A DNA stretch of 64,000 nt from the NCBI GenBank assembly GCA_900752435.1, contig CAADVD010000010.1, positions 68,420 through 132,419 of the forward strand. The letters are read 5' to 3'. Of the stretch, positions 25,022-33,818 are shown piece by piece. The stretch's first letter is position 1. Every line of letters starts with the position of its first letter. A model generated the notes under the pieces. The model saw only the letters and a list, made by a program, of their open reading frames with translations. It was not told the origin of the DNA and searched no databases. The position numbers and the translations under genes were made by a program. The stretch is from Oscillospiraceae bacterium. Its GTDB lineage: Bacteria > Bacillota > Clostridia > Oscillospirales > Ruminococcaceae.

Positions 25022-26449
25022 ATGAAACAAACATTAACGGTAAATTATGCGGACAATGTGGCTTTGCTGGACAATCTGCTTCGCGTGAAAAACAGCTTTG
25101 ATCTGATTGGACGCGACATTGTATTCGGCGGACGCAGGGCGCGGTTTTATTTCATCGACGGCTTTATCAAGGACGAAGTGATGGAAAAAATCATGGAATA
25201 CTGGCAGAAGATGCCGTCCGACGATTTGAAAAGCATGGCCGATGCCGCCCAGCTCTGCGAACGGCATATCCCGTATGTGGAGGCCGACGCGACCGATTCC
25301 ACTGACCAGATTTTAACGGCGGTGCTGTCCGGTACACTGGCTCTGCTGGTGGAGGGATACAGGGAAGCCATTCTGGTGGACGCGCGGACTTACCCGGCTC
25401 GCGGCGTGGAAGAACCGGAGGACGACAAGGTTCTGCGCGGCTCGCACGATGGGTTTGTGGAAACGCTGATTTTCAACACAGCCTTGCTTCGCCGGCGTAT
25501 CCGCGACCCGCATCTCACCATGGAAATCACCTCAGTGGGAACGCGCTCCAAGACCGATGTGGTGCTGTGCTACATGGACGATCGGGTGGACGAACATTTG
25601 CTCAAGCAAATGCGCAAGCGCTTGCAGAACATTCAAGTGGACGCGTTGGCGCTGAGTCAGGAAAGCTTGGCCGAATGCCTGCTCAAGCCGCAGTGGTGGA
25701 ATCCCTTTCCAAAGGTGCGCTACACCGAACGGCCGGATGCGGCAACGGCTTCCGTCTATGAGGGAAACATTCTGATTCTAATTGACAACTCGCCGTCGGT
25801 GATGCTGCTGCCCAGTTCCGTGTTCGACTACATTCAGGATACCAACGACTTCTATTTTCCGCCGATTGTGGGCACTTATCTGCGGTGGGTGCGCGTGCTG
25901 ATTTTTGTGCTTACGATTTTTCTGACGCCGGTCTGGTATCTGCTGATTCGCAATCCCGACTGGATTCCTGAGTGGATGTCCTTCATCAAAATCAGCGAGC
26001 CAAACGGCGTGCCGGTTATTTTTCAGCTATTGATGATTGAATTCGTCATCGATGGGCTAAAGCTGGCGTCGCTGAACACACCCAGTGCGCTGAGCAATTC
26101 GTTCAGCGTGGTCGGCGCGCTGATTCTGGGGGATTTTGCGGTGCGCGCCAACTGGTTTGTGCCGGATGTGGTGCTGTATATGGCGTTTGTTGCTATCGCC
26201 AATTTTGCTCAGCCAAGCGTGGAGCTGGGGTATGCGTTCAAGCTGTTTCGGATGCTGATTTTAATTTTGACAGCCATCGGCAATGGATGGGGATTCCTGC
26301 TAGGTATTGTGCTGATGGTCGTAACAATTGCCTGCACGCAGACCATCACAGGAAAGAATTATTTGTTCCCGCTGATTCCATTTCGGGGACAGGCGCTGGC
26401 TTCGCTGTTGATTCGGAAGCCGATTCAGCATGGAAGTCAGAAAAAATAG
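25022..26449 (+). CDS. Spore germination protein, GerA family (SpoVAF-like)
   Basis: This is a 475-residue inner spore membrane protein of the GerA/SpoVAF family. A soluble N-terminal half (to about 285; blocks RDIVFGGRRARFYFIDGF, YPARGVEEPEDDKVLRGSHDG and LIDNSPSVMLLPS) precedes five or more membrane helices. The pattern is closest to SpoVAF, which assists germination. It is encoded alone, without GerB/GerC or spoVA genes beside it. The start MKQTLTV was chosen because of GAGG upstream. A sigma-G-like promoter lies 29 bp upstream. Confidence 0.88.
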   Translation: MKQTLTVNYADNVALLDNLLRVKNSFDLIGRDIVFGGRRARFYFIDGFIKDEVMEKIMEYWQKMPSDDLKSMADAAQLCERHIPYVEADATDSTDQILTAVLSGTLALLVEGYREAILVDARTYPARGVEEPEDDKVLRGSHDGFVETLIFNTALLRRRIRDPHLTMEITSVGTRSKTDVVLCYMDDRVDEHLLKQMRKRLQNIQVDALALSQESLAECLLKPQWWNPFPKVRYTERPDAATASVYEGNILILIDNSPSVMLLPSSVFDYIQDTNDFYFPPIVGTYLRWVRVLIFVLTIFLTPVWYLLIRNPDWIPEWMSFIKISEPNGVPVIFQLLMIEFVIDGLKLASLNTPSALSNSFSVVGALILGDFAVRANWFVPDVVLYMAFVAIANFAQPSVELGYAFKLFRMLILILTAIGNGWGFLLGIVLMVVTIACTQTITGKNYLFPLIPFRGQALASLLIRKPIQHGSQKK

Positions 26450-26473
26450 GGAAGTGCAAAAAAGTGGACACCC

Positions 26474-26971
26474 TCAGCGGTTGTCCACTTTTTCCGGATA
26501 TAAATCATGGTGCGCCAAACGGTCAAACGCGACCTGCTCCCAGCGCGTGCCCGGCTTGCCGTAATTGCAGTACGGGTCAATGGAAATGCCGCCGCGCGGC
26601 GTAAATTTTCCCCAAACCTCGATGTACTTTGGCTCCATCAAGCGAATCAGATCCTTCATGATGATGTTCATGCAGTCCTCGTGAAAATCGCCGTGGTTGC
26701 GAAAGCTGAACAAATAAAGCTTGAGCGACTTGCTCTCCACCATGCGGCTGTCCGGTACATAAGAAATGGTAATCGCTGCAAAATCCGGCTGGCCGGTAAT
26801 CGGGCACAAGCTGGTGAATTCCGGACAGTTGAACTTCACAAAATAGTCGTTGTCCGGATGCTTGTTGGGAAAGGTTTCAAGGACATCCGGCGCATAGTCA
26901 TCGGGGTATTTCGTCTTTTGGTTGCCCAACAGTGTGAGCGAAGCCGTTTCTTGCTGCGTTCTTCCGTTCAT
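26474..26971 (-). CDS. queF: NADPH-dependent 7-cyano-7-deazaguanine reductase
   Basis: This 165-residue enzyme reduces preQ0 to preQ1, the last step made in this operon. The catalytic Cys lies in FTSLCPITGQPDF, and the NADPH motif SKSLKLYLFSFRNHGDFHED follows. It is the short, single-domain QueF form. AAGGAGG lies 7 nt before the ATG and overlaps the queC stop. It is the last gene of the preQ1 operon. Confidence 0.97.
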   Translation of the reverse strand: MNGRTQQETASLTLLGNQKTKYPDDYAPDVLETFPNKHPDNDYFVKFNCPEFTSLCPITGQPDFAAITISYVPDSRMVESKSLKLYLFSFRNHGDFHEDCMNIIMKDLIRLMEPKYIEVWGKFTPRGGISIDPYCNYGKPGTRWEQVAFDRLAHHDLYPEKVDNR

Positions 26972-26984
26972 GCTGTGTCCTCCT

Positions 26985-27659
26985 TCAAATCAAATCCAGT
27001 CCATTGGCGGCAAAGGCCGCTTTCCGGTCAAGGCAAGTGCCGCATTTGCCGCAGGGCGTGTCACCACCCTCATAACAGCTCCAAGTCAATTCATATGGAA
27101 CGCCCAGTTCAACGCCTTGTTTGACCACGTCTTTTTTGCTCCATGTCACGAACGGCGCTTCGATGTGAAGCTGATGGCCGCTTCCCTCATAGATGGCCGT
27201 GTTCATCGCTTCGTTGAATTCCGCACTGCAATCGGGGTAGGCGTTGCCGGCGGCATCGTCATGGTGCGCGCCGTAAAAAATCACACTGCAATGCTTGGAA
27301 AGTGCGACGCTTGCCGCGGCGGACAGGAACAGCCCGTTGCGAAACGGCACATAGGTGGATACCGGCGAACCGTTTGTCTTCTGCAATTGCTGGGCGTAGC
27401 TCTCCTTGGGAATTTCCTGCTCGGAATGCTTCAGCAGGGAACAGTCGCTGAAAGCAAACATCGCCGCCAAATCCAATTGCAGATGCTCTACTTGATAATG
27501 GCGGACGATGGCCGCCGCCGCTTCCAGCTCTTTGGTGTGCTTCTGTCCGTAGGATACGGACAGTGCCACGACATTTTCTTTTCCGTAACGGCTGACCGCC
27601 AGCGCCAGACAGGTGGTGCTGTCCACCCCGCCGCTGAACAAAACCAATGCTTTTTCCAT
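26985..27659 (-). CDS. queC: 7-cyano-7-deazaguanine synthase
   Basis: This 224-residue enzyme turns 7-carboxy-7-deazaguanine into preQ0 with ATP and ammonia. The PP-loop SGGVDSTTCL is at residues 9-18, and the zinc site CYEGGDTPCGKCGTCLDRK is near the C-terminus. AAGGAG precedes the ATG. It is the fourth gene of the operon, 11 bp after folE. Confidence 0.98.
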   Translation of the reverse strand: MEKALVLFSGGVDSTTCLALAVSRYGKENVVALSVSYGQKHTKELEAAAAIVRHYQVEHLQLDLAAMFAFSDCSLLKHSEQEIPKESYAQQLQKTNGSPVSTYVPFRNGLFLSAAASVALSKHCSVIFYGAHHDDAAGNAYPDCSAEFNEAMNTAIYEGSGHQLHIEAPFVTWSKKDVVKQGVELGVPYELTWSCYEGGDTPCGKCGTCLDRKAAFAANGLDLI

Positions 27660-27670
27660 ATCGATTCTCC

Positions 27671-28240
27671 TTACCGAATTCTTCTCTGCAAATTTTCTTC
27701 CGTCTCAAACCGTCCGCGCAGGGTTTCCGTGCGCGTTTTGGCCGACGGACGGCAGATGCCGCGCGCCGTCATACAGCTGTGACTGCCTTCAATGCACACG
27801 GCCACATCCTCCGAGCCGGTGATTTCCTGCATGATTTCGGCGATGTCCGCGCCGATGCGCTCCTGCAATTGCAGGCGTTTGGCCACCATGTCGGCTACAC
27901 GGGCAATTTTGCTCAGCCCAATCACGCGTCCGTGCGGCAAATACGCCACGGTTACGCGCATGTCGTACATCAGCGCCAAATGGTGTTCGCAATGGCTGAA
28001 CACCTCAATATCCCGCACAATCACCAAATCCTGTCCGTGTACAGAGGACGGTTCTTCAAAGGTTTTGCCGAACATCACGGCAATTTCGTGGTTGGTGTAG
28101 TTCATGCCCTCAAACAGCTCAGCATACATGCGTGCCACCCGTTCGGGCGTTTCCCGCAGTCCGGCGCGGTCTGGGTCGTCGCCCAATGCGGCAAGCAGAC
28201 CGCGGATATGGTATTGGATTGCTTCTCTGTCAATTGCCAT
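27671..28240 (-). CDS. folE: GTP cyclohydrolase I
   Basis: This 189-residue enzyme converts GTP to 7,8-dihydroneopterin triphosphate, the first step of preQ1 and folate synthesis. VFSHCEHHLALMYDMRVTVAYLP carries zinc-binding Cys and His residues, and GSHSCMTARG carries the third ligand Cys. Its place between queE and queC assigns this copy to deazapurine synthesis, though folate cannot be excluded. It starts 3 bp after the queE stop. Confidence 0.97.
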   Translation of the reverse strand: MAIDREAIQYHIRGLLAALGDDPDRAGLRETPERVARMYAELFEGMNYTNHEIAVMFGKTFEEPSSVHGQDLVIVRDIEVFSHCEHHLALMYDMRVTVAYLPHGRVIGLSKIARVADMVAKRLQLQERIGADIAEIMQEITGSEDVAVCIEGSHSCMTARGICRPSAKTRTETLRGRFETEENLQRRIR

Positions 28241-28243
28241 CGC

Positions 28244-28906
28244 TTATACTCCTCTCGCGTTCGGATCCCAGATGATTTTGTGCAGTTGAAGCTGTAGGGT
28301 CACGCCGTTCATACGGTGTTGTTTGAGAAATTCTACCATAATCTCCGGCTGCAGCTGCCCAAATACCGGACTGAGGTACACAGCACAGCGCTGAGTCAAG
28401 TCGTATTCATCGATCACCGCTCTTGCCCGTTCCAAATCGGTGGTGCTTCCAGACACAAATTTGACCGTGTCCTGCTTCTGCAACAGCGCCAGATTGTCCA
28501 GACACATAAAGGCCTCCATGCCGCTGGAGGGAAGCTTGTAGTCCATCGTCATGCTGGGACGGTTCTCCATGTTCAAAAATGGCGCCAATGGCACACTGCC
28601 ATTGGTTTCGATTTCCACATGAAGCTGGTTGTCCTGCGCCAGCAATTTCAACAGTTCGAGCATATGCTCCTGCTTGAGCGGCTCACCGCCGGTCAGCGTG
28701 ACGTTGCGCACACCGGTTTGGTGAATTTCCGCCTTGATTTCAGCGGCAGTCATGGTGCGGCAGGGCGTATCCGGCTGATTCGCCCATTGGGTATCACAGT
28801 AGGAACAGCAGAGATTGCATCCTTGAAAACGGACAAACACAGCCAGCTGTCCAGCGCGCGTTCCCTCGCCGTTAATGCTGACGAAAATTTCGGCTACGTT
28901 ATACAC
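28244..28906 (-). CDS. queE: 7-carboxy-7-deazaguanine synthase (radical SAM)
   Basis: This 220-residue radical SAM enzyme contracts the ring of 6-carboxytetrahydropterin. The 4Fe-4S motif CX3CX2C lies in GCNLCCSYCDTQWA, and the substrate-binding start FVSINGEGTRAGQ and TLTGGEPL are present. The start is GTG with GGGGAGG upstream and overlaps the end of queD by 8 nt. Confidence 0.97.
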   Translation of the reverse strand: MYNVAEIFVSINGEGTRAGQLAVFVRFQGCNLCCSYCDTQWANQPDTPCRTMTAAEIKAEIHQTGVRNVTLTGGEPLKQEHMLELLKLLAQDNQLHVEIETNGSVPLAPFLNMENRPSMTMDYKLPSSGMEAFMCLDNLALLQKQDTVKFVSGSTTDLERARAVIDEYDLTQRCAVYLSPVFGQLQPEIMVEFLKQHRMNGVTLQLQLHKIIWDPNARGV

Positions 28907-29336
28907 GGGGCGTTTCCTCCCCAGTATAGGATGCGCAGTTGTTCGGCGTTTCGTATACCGTCATGCGGCTGACCGGATAGCCCAGCTCCGTCAAACAGTC
29001 GTAAAAATAGCGAGCGAACTGCTCCGCCGTGGGGCGGAACGGCACTTCTACAATGGCGAAGTGCTCCTCCTGCAGCGCGGCCAGCGTGGTGTCTTTTAAA
29101 CTTCCGGATTCGATAATGAAAGTGTGGTCGAACGAATCTGCCAGCGCTTTCAGGTCGCGCTTAAAATCGCCGAAATCCACGATCATGCCCCGAAGCTGGC
29201 CGGATTCGCAGAGCGTTTCCTGCTCGATTTCCGCGAGAATCCGCCAGCGGTGTCCGTGCAGATTGGCGCACTTTCCCTGATAGCCGAATAGAAAATGAGC
29301 GCTGTCAAAGCTTGCTTCCGTCGTCAACTGATACAT
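28899..29336 (-). CDS. queD: 6-carboxy-5,6,7,8-tetrahydropterin synthase
   Basis: This 145-residue PTPS-family enzyme makes 6-carboxytetrahydropterin from dihydroneopterin triphosphate. Zinc-binding His residues are in FDSAHFL and NLHGHRW, and the catalytic part ends in RMTVYETPNN. The start MYQLTTEA has AAGGAG 6 nt upstream. It is the first gene of the operon, directly behind the riboswitch and terminator. Confidence 0.97.
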   Translation of the reverse strand: MYQLTTEASFDSAHFLFGYQGKCANLHGHRWRILAEIEQETLCESGQLRGMIVDFGDFKRDLKALADSFDHTFIIESGSLKDTTLAALQEEHFAIVEVPFRPTAEQFARYFYDCLTELGYPVSRMTVYETPNNCASYTGEETPRV

Positions 29337-29357
29337 GTCATTCTCCTTTCGGGCAAC

Positions 29358-29420
29358 AAAAAAGCAGGCACCAAGGTGCCTGCACAAAACAGAACAAATC
29401 CTGCTTGGCAGGATTGTTCT
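29358..29420 (-). terminator. Two tandem hairpins in the que leader; the second is an intrinsic terminator
   Basis: Read on the minus strand, a first hairpin (29408-29420 with 29391-29404) is followed by a second with perfect 9-bp arms GCAGGCACC / GGTGCCTGC (29375-29383 with 29364-29372) and TTTTTT. It sits between the preQ1 aptamer and queD, as expected for transcription attenuation. Confidence 0.88.
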
Positions 29421-29439
29421 TTCTCTCGTTATTGCAGCC

Positions 29440-29482
29440 CTAGTTTTATTTATAGACAGGATGGTACAAATGAACTGTCTGT
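29440..29482 (-). ncRNA. preQ1-I riboswitch aptamer
   Basis: On the minus strand the segment has stem CAGACAG / CTGTCT, a loop with TTC and ACCATCC, and the A-rich tail ATAAATAAAACTA that closes the class I pseudoknot. It lies at the start of transcription of the que operon, ahead of a terminator. Assignment rests on motif and context; exact subtype is not certain. Confidence 0.82.
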
Positions 29483-29488
29483 GATTTT

Positions 29489-29517
29489 ATTATAGTGAGC
29501 GCGATGCGGTTTGTCAA
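29489..29517 (-). promoter_or_regulatory. Consensus promoter of the preQ1 operon
   Basis: On the minus strand, TTGACA (29512-29517) and TATAAT (29489-29494) are 17 bp apart. Transcription would start at the first bases of the aptamer. Confidence 0.92.
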
Positions 29518-29518
29518 A

Positions 29519-30748
29519 TCAATAAATCACCGCGCCGTATTTTTCCGCAATCTTTTGCAGTTTTTCTTCCTCCAAGCTCGAACGCGAATCGATCATCGCA
29601 CGTCCGTTGTACAGCAACAGTGCCAGCCGCAGAGAAATCTCATCGTGCGAATAAAAGCAAACCGGAAGATTGGCCATGTGTGCGTTGCATGCCCAATCCT
29701 TTGCATCGTCGATGGTGTTGATTTCCACCACAATTACATCCACGCTTTCGCCCTCAAGCTCCAACAGCTCGTCGGTCATATCCACACTGCACGCCAGCGG
29801 TTCGGTGCATTCGATTTGGTCGCAGTAGAGATTGTATATCTGCCGGATGTCAGCCAAGGTAATGTCGCCCTCGCCCTCCGCCGGGACAAACGGGGTGAAC
29901 TCATGCTCTTCCATCGCGTCCCGAATCGCTTCCAAATGGTCTGGCGTCGTTCCACAACAGCCGCCCACAATCGTTGCGCCTGCCGCCAGCAAGCGCTTCA
30001 TCTGCACCGCCATCTCAATCGGCGTAATGGGCAGTAAACGCTCGGTATCCTCGTCATAACGGCACGCCGACGGCTTTGCCACCAGCGGAATTTTCGCATA
30101 CGGCTTCAGGCTTTCCAGTCCCTCCGCCATCAGCTCCGGTCCGCAGGAGCAGTTTAAGCCAAAGGCCGAAATGCCCAGCTCCTGCAAAATAATCAGTGCG
30201 TTGACCGCCGTGCCGCCATAGGGCGTTTCGCCGTCCTTGTCCACCGTCAGCGTGATGATTTTCGGCAAATCAAACTTCGCCAGTGCAATCGCCGCCGCAC
30301 GCGCCTCGCCAATGGAGGTCAAGGTTTCCACCACCAGCAAATCCACGCCGGCTTCCACCAAAACAGCGGCTTGTTCCCGATAGACGTGAATCATCTCCGT
30401 AAATGACGTTTCGCCAAACGGTTCGAGCGTCAAGCCGGTCGGCGACAGCACGCCGGCCACAAAGACATTGTCCGCCACAGAACGGGTCAGCGCCACCAGC
30501 TCGCGGTTGATGCGCTCCATCTCATCGGCCAGCCCAAACTTTTCAAGACGCGAAGTGGATGCTCCAAACGTCGGGGCATAAAGAATCTGACTGCCAATGG
30601 CCGCATACTGCTTCTGCAAATCAATGAGCTTTTGCGGATGCTCCAAAATCCACTGTTCCACGCAGACGTCCTGCGGAACAAGATTTTCAAATAGGTTGGT
30701 GGCTGTCGCACCGTCTAACAGTATCGGTACGGATAAGTCAACGTCCAT
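29519..30748 (-). CDS. Homocysteine S-methyltransferase family protein
   Basis: This is a 409-residue protein. The N-terminal 285 residues form a homocysteine methyltransferase barrel, with LLDGATATNLFENLVP at the start and zinc ligands in GLNCSCGPE and GGCCGTTPDH. The remaining 120 residues resemble the opening strands of a pterin-binding domain (NGRAMIDSRSSLEEEKL, EKYGAVIY) but are far too short for a complete MetH module. GAGGAGG precedes the ATG. It may methylate homocysteine with a partner corrinoid protein, or use S-methylmethionine; this cannot be decided here. Confidence 0.85.
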   Translation of the reverse strand: MDVDLSVPILLDGATATNLFENLVPQDVCVEQWILEHPQKLIDLQKQYAAIGSQILYAPTFGASTSRLEKFGLADEMERINRELVALTRSVADNVFVAGVLSPTGLTLEPFGETSFTEMIHVYREQAAVLVEAGVDLLVVETLTSIGEARAAAIALAKFDLPKIITLTVDKDGETPYGGTAVNALIILQELGISAFGLNCSCGPELMAEGLESLKPYAKIPLVAKPSACRYDEDTERLLPITPIEMAVQMKRLLAAGATIVGGCCGTTPDHLEAIRDAMEEHEFTPFVPAEGEGDITLADIRQIYNLYCDQIECTEPLACSVDMTDELLELEGESVDVIVVEINTIDDAKDWACNAHMANLPVCFYSHDEISLRLALLLYNGRAMIDSRSSLEEEKLQKIAEKYGAVIY

Positions 30749-30789
30749 AGTTCCTCCTCTTTTACGAATCAATAAGTCCAGCGCCTGCG

Positions 30790-32481
30790 TTACATGGACT
30801 CCGGCGCTGTAATTTTAAGCAGTGCCAGCACGTTTTCCAGCACGATCTGCACCGCTTTGCACAAGCCCAGACGAGCCGCCAAAAGCGCTTCATCCTCCAC
30901 ATGTACACGGCAGGCATTGTAGAATTTATGGAACAGCGTCGCCAAATTGATGCTGTAACGGGTGATTCTGGCCGGATCATAGGCCTTGGCCGCTTCAATG
31001 ATTTCATTCGGGAGCTGTGCCACATAGCGAATCAGTTCGCGCTCCTCCGAAGTCGTCAGCAACGTGAAGTCCGCCTTTGTTCCGTCGGCGGTTACGCCGT
31101 CCTCCTGCAATTTGCGGAGAATGGAGCAAATGCGCGCATGGGCGTACTGCACATAGTACACCGGATTTTCGGAGGATGTTTCCACCGCCAAATCCAAATC
31201 AAAATCCATCTGCGAGCTGGCCTCACGCAGATTGAAGAAAAATCTGGCCGCGTCAATCGGCACTTCATCCAGCAAGTCCACCAAGGTGATGGATTTGCCA
31301 GTGCGCTTGCTGACCTTGACCAGCTCGCCGTTGCGCATGAGCTTCACCAACTGCATCAGCACGATGTCGAGCTTACTGCCGTCAAGCCCAATTGCGTCCA
31401 TCGCGCCCTTCAAACGCGCCACATGGCCGTGATGGTCGGCGCCCCAAATGTTGATGACCTTATCAAAGCCGCGCACGGCAAATTTGTTGTAATGGTAAGC
31501 GATATCCGCCGCAAAATACGTCGGAATGCCGTTGGCGCGCACCAGCACTTCGTCCTTTTCTGCGCCGAATTCGCTGGCTTTGTAGAAAATCGCGCCGTCC
31601 TGCTCATACGTCAAGCCCTTGTCGGCCAACAGTTGGATGCACTTCTGCACATCGCCATTTTCATGCAGTACGCTTTCACGGAACCACACATCGTATTCAA
31701 TGCGGTATTTGCCCAAATCGGTTTTGAGTGCGGCAATGTTGAGCGGCAGTGCATAATCCACCAGCGCTTTTTTGCGCGTTTTTTCATCGCAGTCTACGTA
31801 TTTGTCGCCGTAAATATCCGCAAAGTTCTGCGCATGCACCGCAATGTCTCTGCCCTGGTACGCGTCCGCCGGAAGCGGAACGGCTTCTTCCCCCTTAAAA
31901 ATCTGCAAATAACGCACCGACAGCGACAAACCGAATTTTTCAATCTGGTTGCCGGCGTCGTTGATGTAAAATTCACGGGTCACATCATAGCCCGCCCAGT
32001 CCAGCACGGAGGCCAGACAGTCGCCGATGGCGCCGCCGCGCGCATTGCCGATGTGCATCGGGCCAGTGGGGTTCGCGGAGACAAATTCCACCATGACCTT
32101 TTTCTTGCCGCCAAAATCGGAACGCCCATAATGACTTCCGTCCGCCTGTACGCCTTTGAGCGTATCGGCAAACCAAATCGGCGCAACAAAGAAATTCAAA
32201 AAGCCCGGACCGGCAATTTCGTATTTCTCAAAATAAGTGCCGTCCAGCACCAGCTCCGCTCCAATGGCCTGTGCGATTTTGCGCGGCGCTTGCTTGAAGG
32301 CGCGTGCAGACACCATTGCCACGTTGCTGGCGAAGTCGCCGTGCGCCGTATCGGCCGGAATTTCCACGTTAAACGCCGGAATCGGCTCCGCCGGCAGTGT
32401 TCCTGCGGCGATGGCGCGTCCAAGCGCATCCTTGATGAGTTCCTGAAGCTGGCTCTGTGCCTGCTGTAATAGATTGGTCAT
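30790..32481 (-). CDS. argS: Arginyl-tRNA synthetase
   Basis: This 563-residue class I synthetase charges tRNA-Arg. The HIGH-type signature HIGNARGGAIGD is near residue 140, an Add-1 domain precedes it, and the DALR anticodon-binding domain is at the C-terminus. AAAGGAG precedes the ATG. It follows the DUF1934 gene closely, a pairing common in Clostridia. Confidence 0.98.
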   Translation of the reverse strand: MTNLLQQAQSQLQELIKDALGRAIAAGTLPAEPIPAFNVEIPADTAHGDFASNVAMVSARAFKQAPRKIAQAIGAELVLDGTYFEKYEIAGPGFLNFFVAPIWFADTLKGVQADGSHYGRSDFGGKKKVMVEFVSANPTGPMHIGNARGGAIGDCLASVLDWAGYDVTREFYINDAGNQIEKFGLSLSVRYLQIFKGEEAVPLPADAYQGRDIAVHAQNFADIYGDKYVDCDEKTRKKALVDYALPLNIAALKTDLGKYRIEYDVWFRESVLHENGDVQKCIQLLADKGLTYEQDGAIFYKASEFGAEKDEVLVRANGIPTYFAADIAYHYNKFAVRGFDKVINIWGADHHGHVARLKGAMDAIGLDGSKLDIVLMQLVKLMRNGELVKVSKRTGKSITLVDLLDEVPIDAARFFFNLREASSQMDFDLDLAVETSSENPVYYVQYAHARICSILRKLQEDGVTADGTKADFTLLTTSEERELIRYVAQLPNEIIEAAKAYDPARITRYSINLATLFHKFYNACRVHVEDEALLAARLGLCKAVQIVLENVLALLKITAPESM

Positions 32482-32500
32482 AGGTGGGTTCTCCTTTGTT

Positions 32501-32941
32501 TTAATTCATTTCCTTCACGCTGATAAAGACTTCGTTGTCGCTGATGTGCGTGGAGTTGACGTCGAGCGAATACGAAAAATACAGCTGTCCGCCCTGATCG
32601 TCCAATTTGACATCAATCTCATGGGCGCTGACGCCAATCATCAGCTCTCCCACGCCGGTGTTGTAATAGCCCACGTTGCGTTCACCGCGCTCAATCATCA
32701 GATGGGAGCGGGAATCCCCATGGCGCACCAGCGATACCTTGTTTCCCCCGTCTACTTTGAGCACGGTGCGGCATCCGGCAAAGCCGGTGGTTTCGCTTTC
32801 TTCATAAGTGATGTAGTAGCTTCCATTTTTTTTATAGTAACTGCCCTGCGTGTACAGCTCGGTTTTGTCCTCTTCGTCCTCGTCGTCACGCAGTAAGCCC
32901 TTAATATGAATCCAAACGTCCTTTTTCAATGTTCTTTCCAT
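32501..32941 (-). CDS. DUF1934 family beta-barrel protein
   Basis: This is a 146-residue protein of the calycin-like DUF1934 family. The pattern DVWIHIKGLLRD..., YYITYEESETTGFAG and GGQLYFSYSLDVN is typical. Its function is unknown, but it is regularly encoded next to argS or murI. The ribosome site is weak (GGTG), and a short perfect hairpin (CCGGCT / AGCCGG) lies in the gap after murI. Confidence 0.85.
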   Translation of the reverse strand: MERTLKKDVWIHIKGLLRDDEDEEDKTELYTQGSYYKKNGSYYITYEESETTGFAGCRTVLKVDGGNKVSLVRHGDSRSHLMIERGERNVGYYNTGVGELMIGVSAHEIDVKLDDQGGQLYFSYSLDVNSTHISDNEVFISVKEMN

Positions 32942-32968
32942 TTCTGCACCGGCTATCAGCCGGCCGCG

Positions 32969-33784
32969 TTAGTATGTATCGATATCTACCTTTGCCACAT
33001 CGCCGCAGATGTCATCGCCCAGAAACACGCCGGCATTGGACGCGAAGCCCTCCACGTTATCGCTCACATAAAAGCGGCATTCGCCCGGTTGGTCGCTGTC
33101 GTTGAGCATGTGGTTGTTGGTCAGAAACGCCTGCACATATTTGGCGGCTTCCATGCCCGGATCGATCAGCGCGATGTCCTCGCCGACAATGTTGCCAATC
33201 AGCGGCTTGATGATTGGGTAATGCGTACAGCCCAAAATCAGCGTATCCACACGTTCATCCAGTACCGCCTGCAAATACTCTTTGGCAATGATGTTGGTGA
33301 CAACGTTGTCCGGCTCCACATAGCCGTTTTCGATGAGCGGCACAAACATGGGACAGGCTTTGCCAATGATGCAAGGATTGTGGATGATGTTGCGGATGGC
33401 TTTGCCGTAAGCGCCGGTGCGCACCGTTGCCTGCGTGGCAATCACGCCGATGCGGCCGGAATCCGTTGCGGCGCAGGCGGCCTGCACCGCCGGAAGCAGC
33501 ACCCCAGTAAACGGCAGCGGCAGTTCGTCAATCACCGCCTGAGGCAGATTGGCGCTGACCGTGCCGCACGCGGCCACAATCATTTTCACGTCCCGCGACT
33601 GCAAAAAGCGAATGTCCTGTTTCGCGTATTTGATGATGGTATCCTTGCTCCGCGTACCATAGGGAACGCGTGCGGTATCGCCGAAATAGACGATGTTTTC
33701 ATTGGGCATCAATTTTTTGATTTCCCGCACTGCGGTGATGCCGCCCAGTCCGGAATCAAACACGCCGATCGGCCGTGAATCCAT
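32969..33784 (-). CDS. murI: Glutamate racemase
   Basis: This 271-residue enzyme makes D-glutamate for peptidoglycan. The motif FDSGLGG is at about 9-15, catalytic Cys73 lies in VAACGTVSA and catalytic Cys186 in LGCTHYP. The ATG start has GGAGG 10 nt upstream; an in-frame TTG three codons earlier is too close to the ribosome site. It is downstream of ddl in a small cell-wall cluster. Confidence 0.97.
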   Translation of the reverse strand: MDSRPIGVFDSGLGGITAVREIKKLMPNENIVYFGDTARVPYGTRSKDTIIKYAKQDIRFLQSRDVKMIVAACGTVSANLPQAVIDELPLPFTGVLLPAVQAACAATDSGRIGVIATQATVRTGAYGKAIRNIIHNPCIIGKACPMFVPLIENGYVEPDNVVTNIIAKEYLQAVLDERVDTLILGCTHYPIIKPLIGNIVGEDIALIDPGMEAAKYVQAFLTNNHMLNDSDQPGECRFYVSDNVEGFASNAGVFLGDDICGDVAKVDIDTY

Positions 33785-33818
33785 GCTATGCAAACCTCCT
33801 CCGTGCGTTTGTGTTCGG

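Noticed and set aside
30901..32469. 522-codon plus-strand frame opposite argS
   Set aside because: Antisense shadow; argS is unambiguous and the plus frame has no ribosome site or domain.
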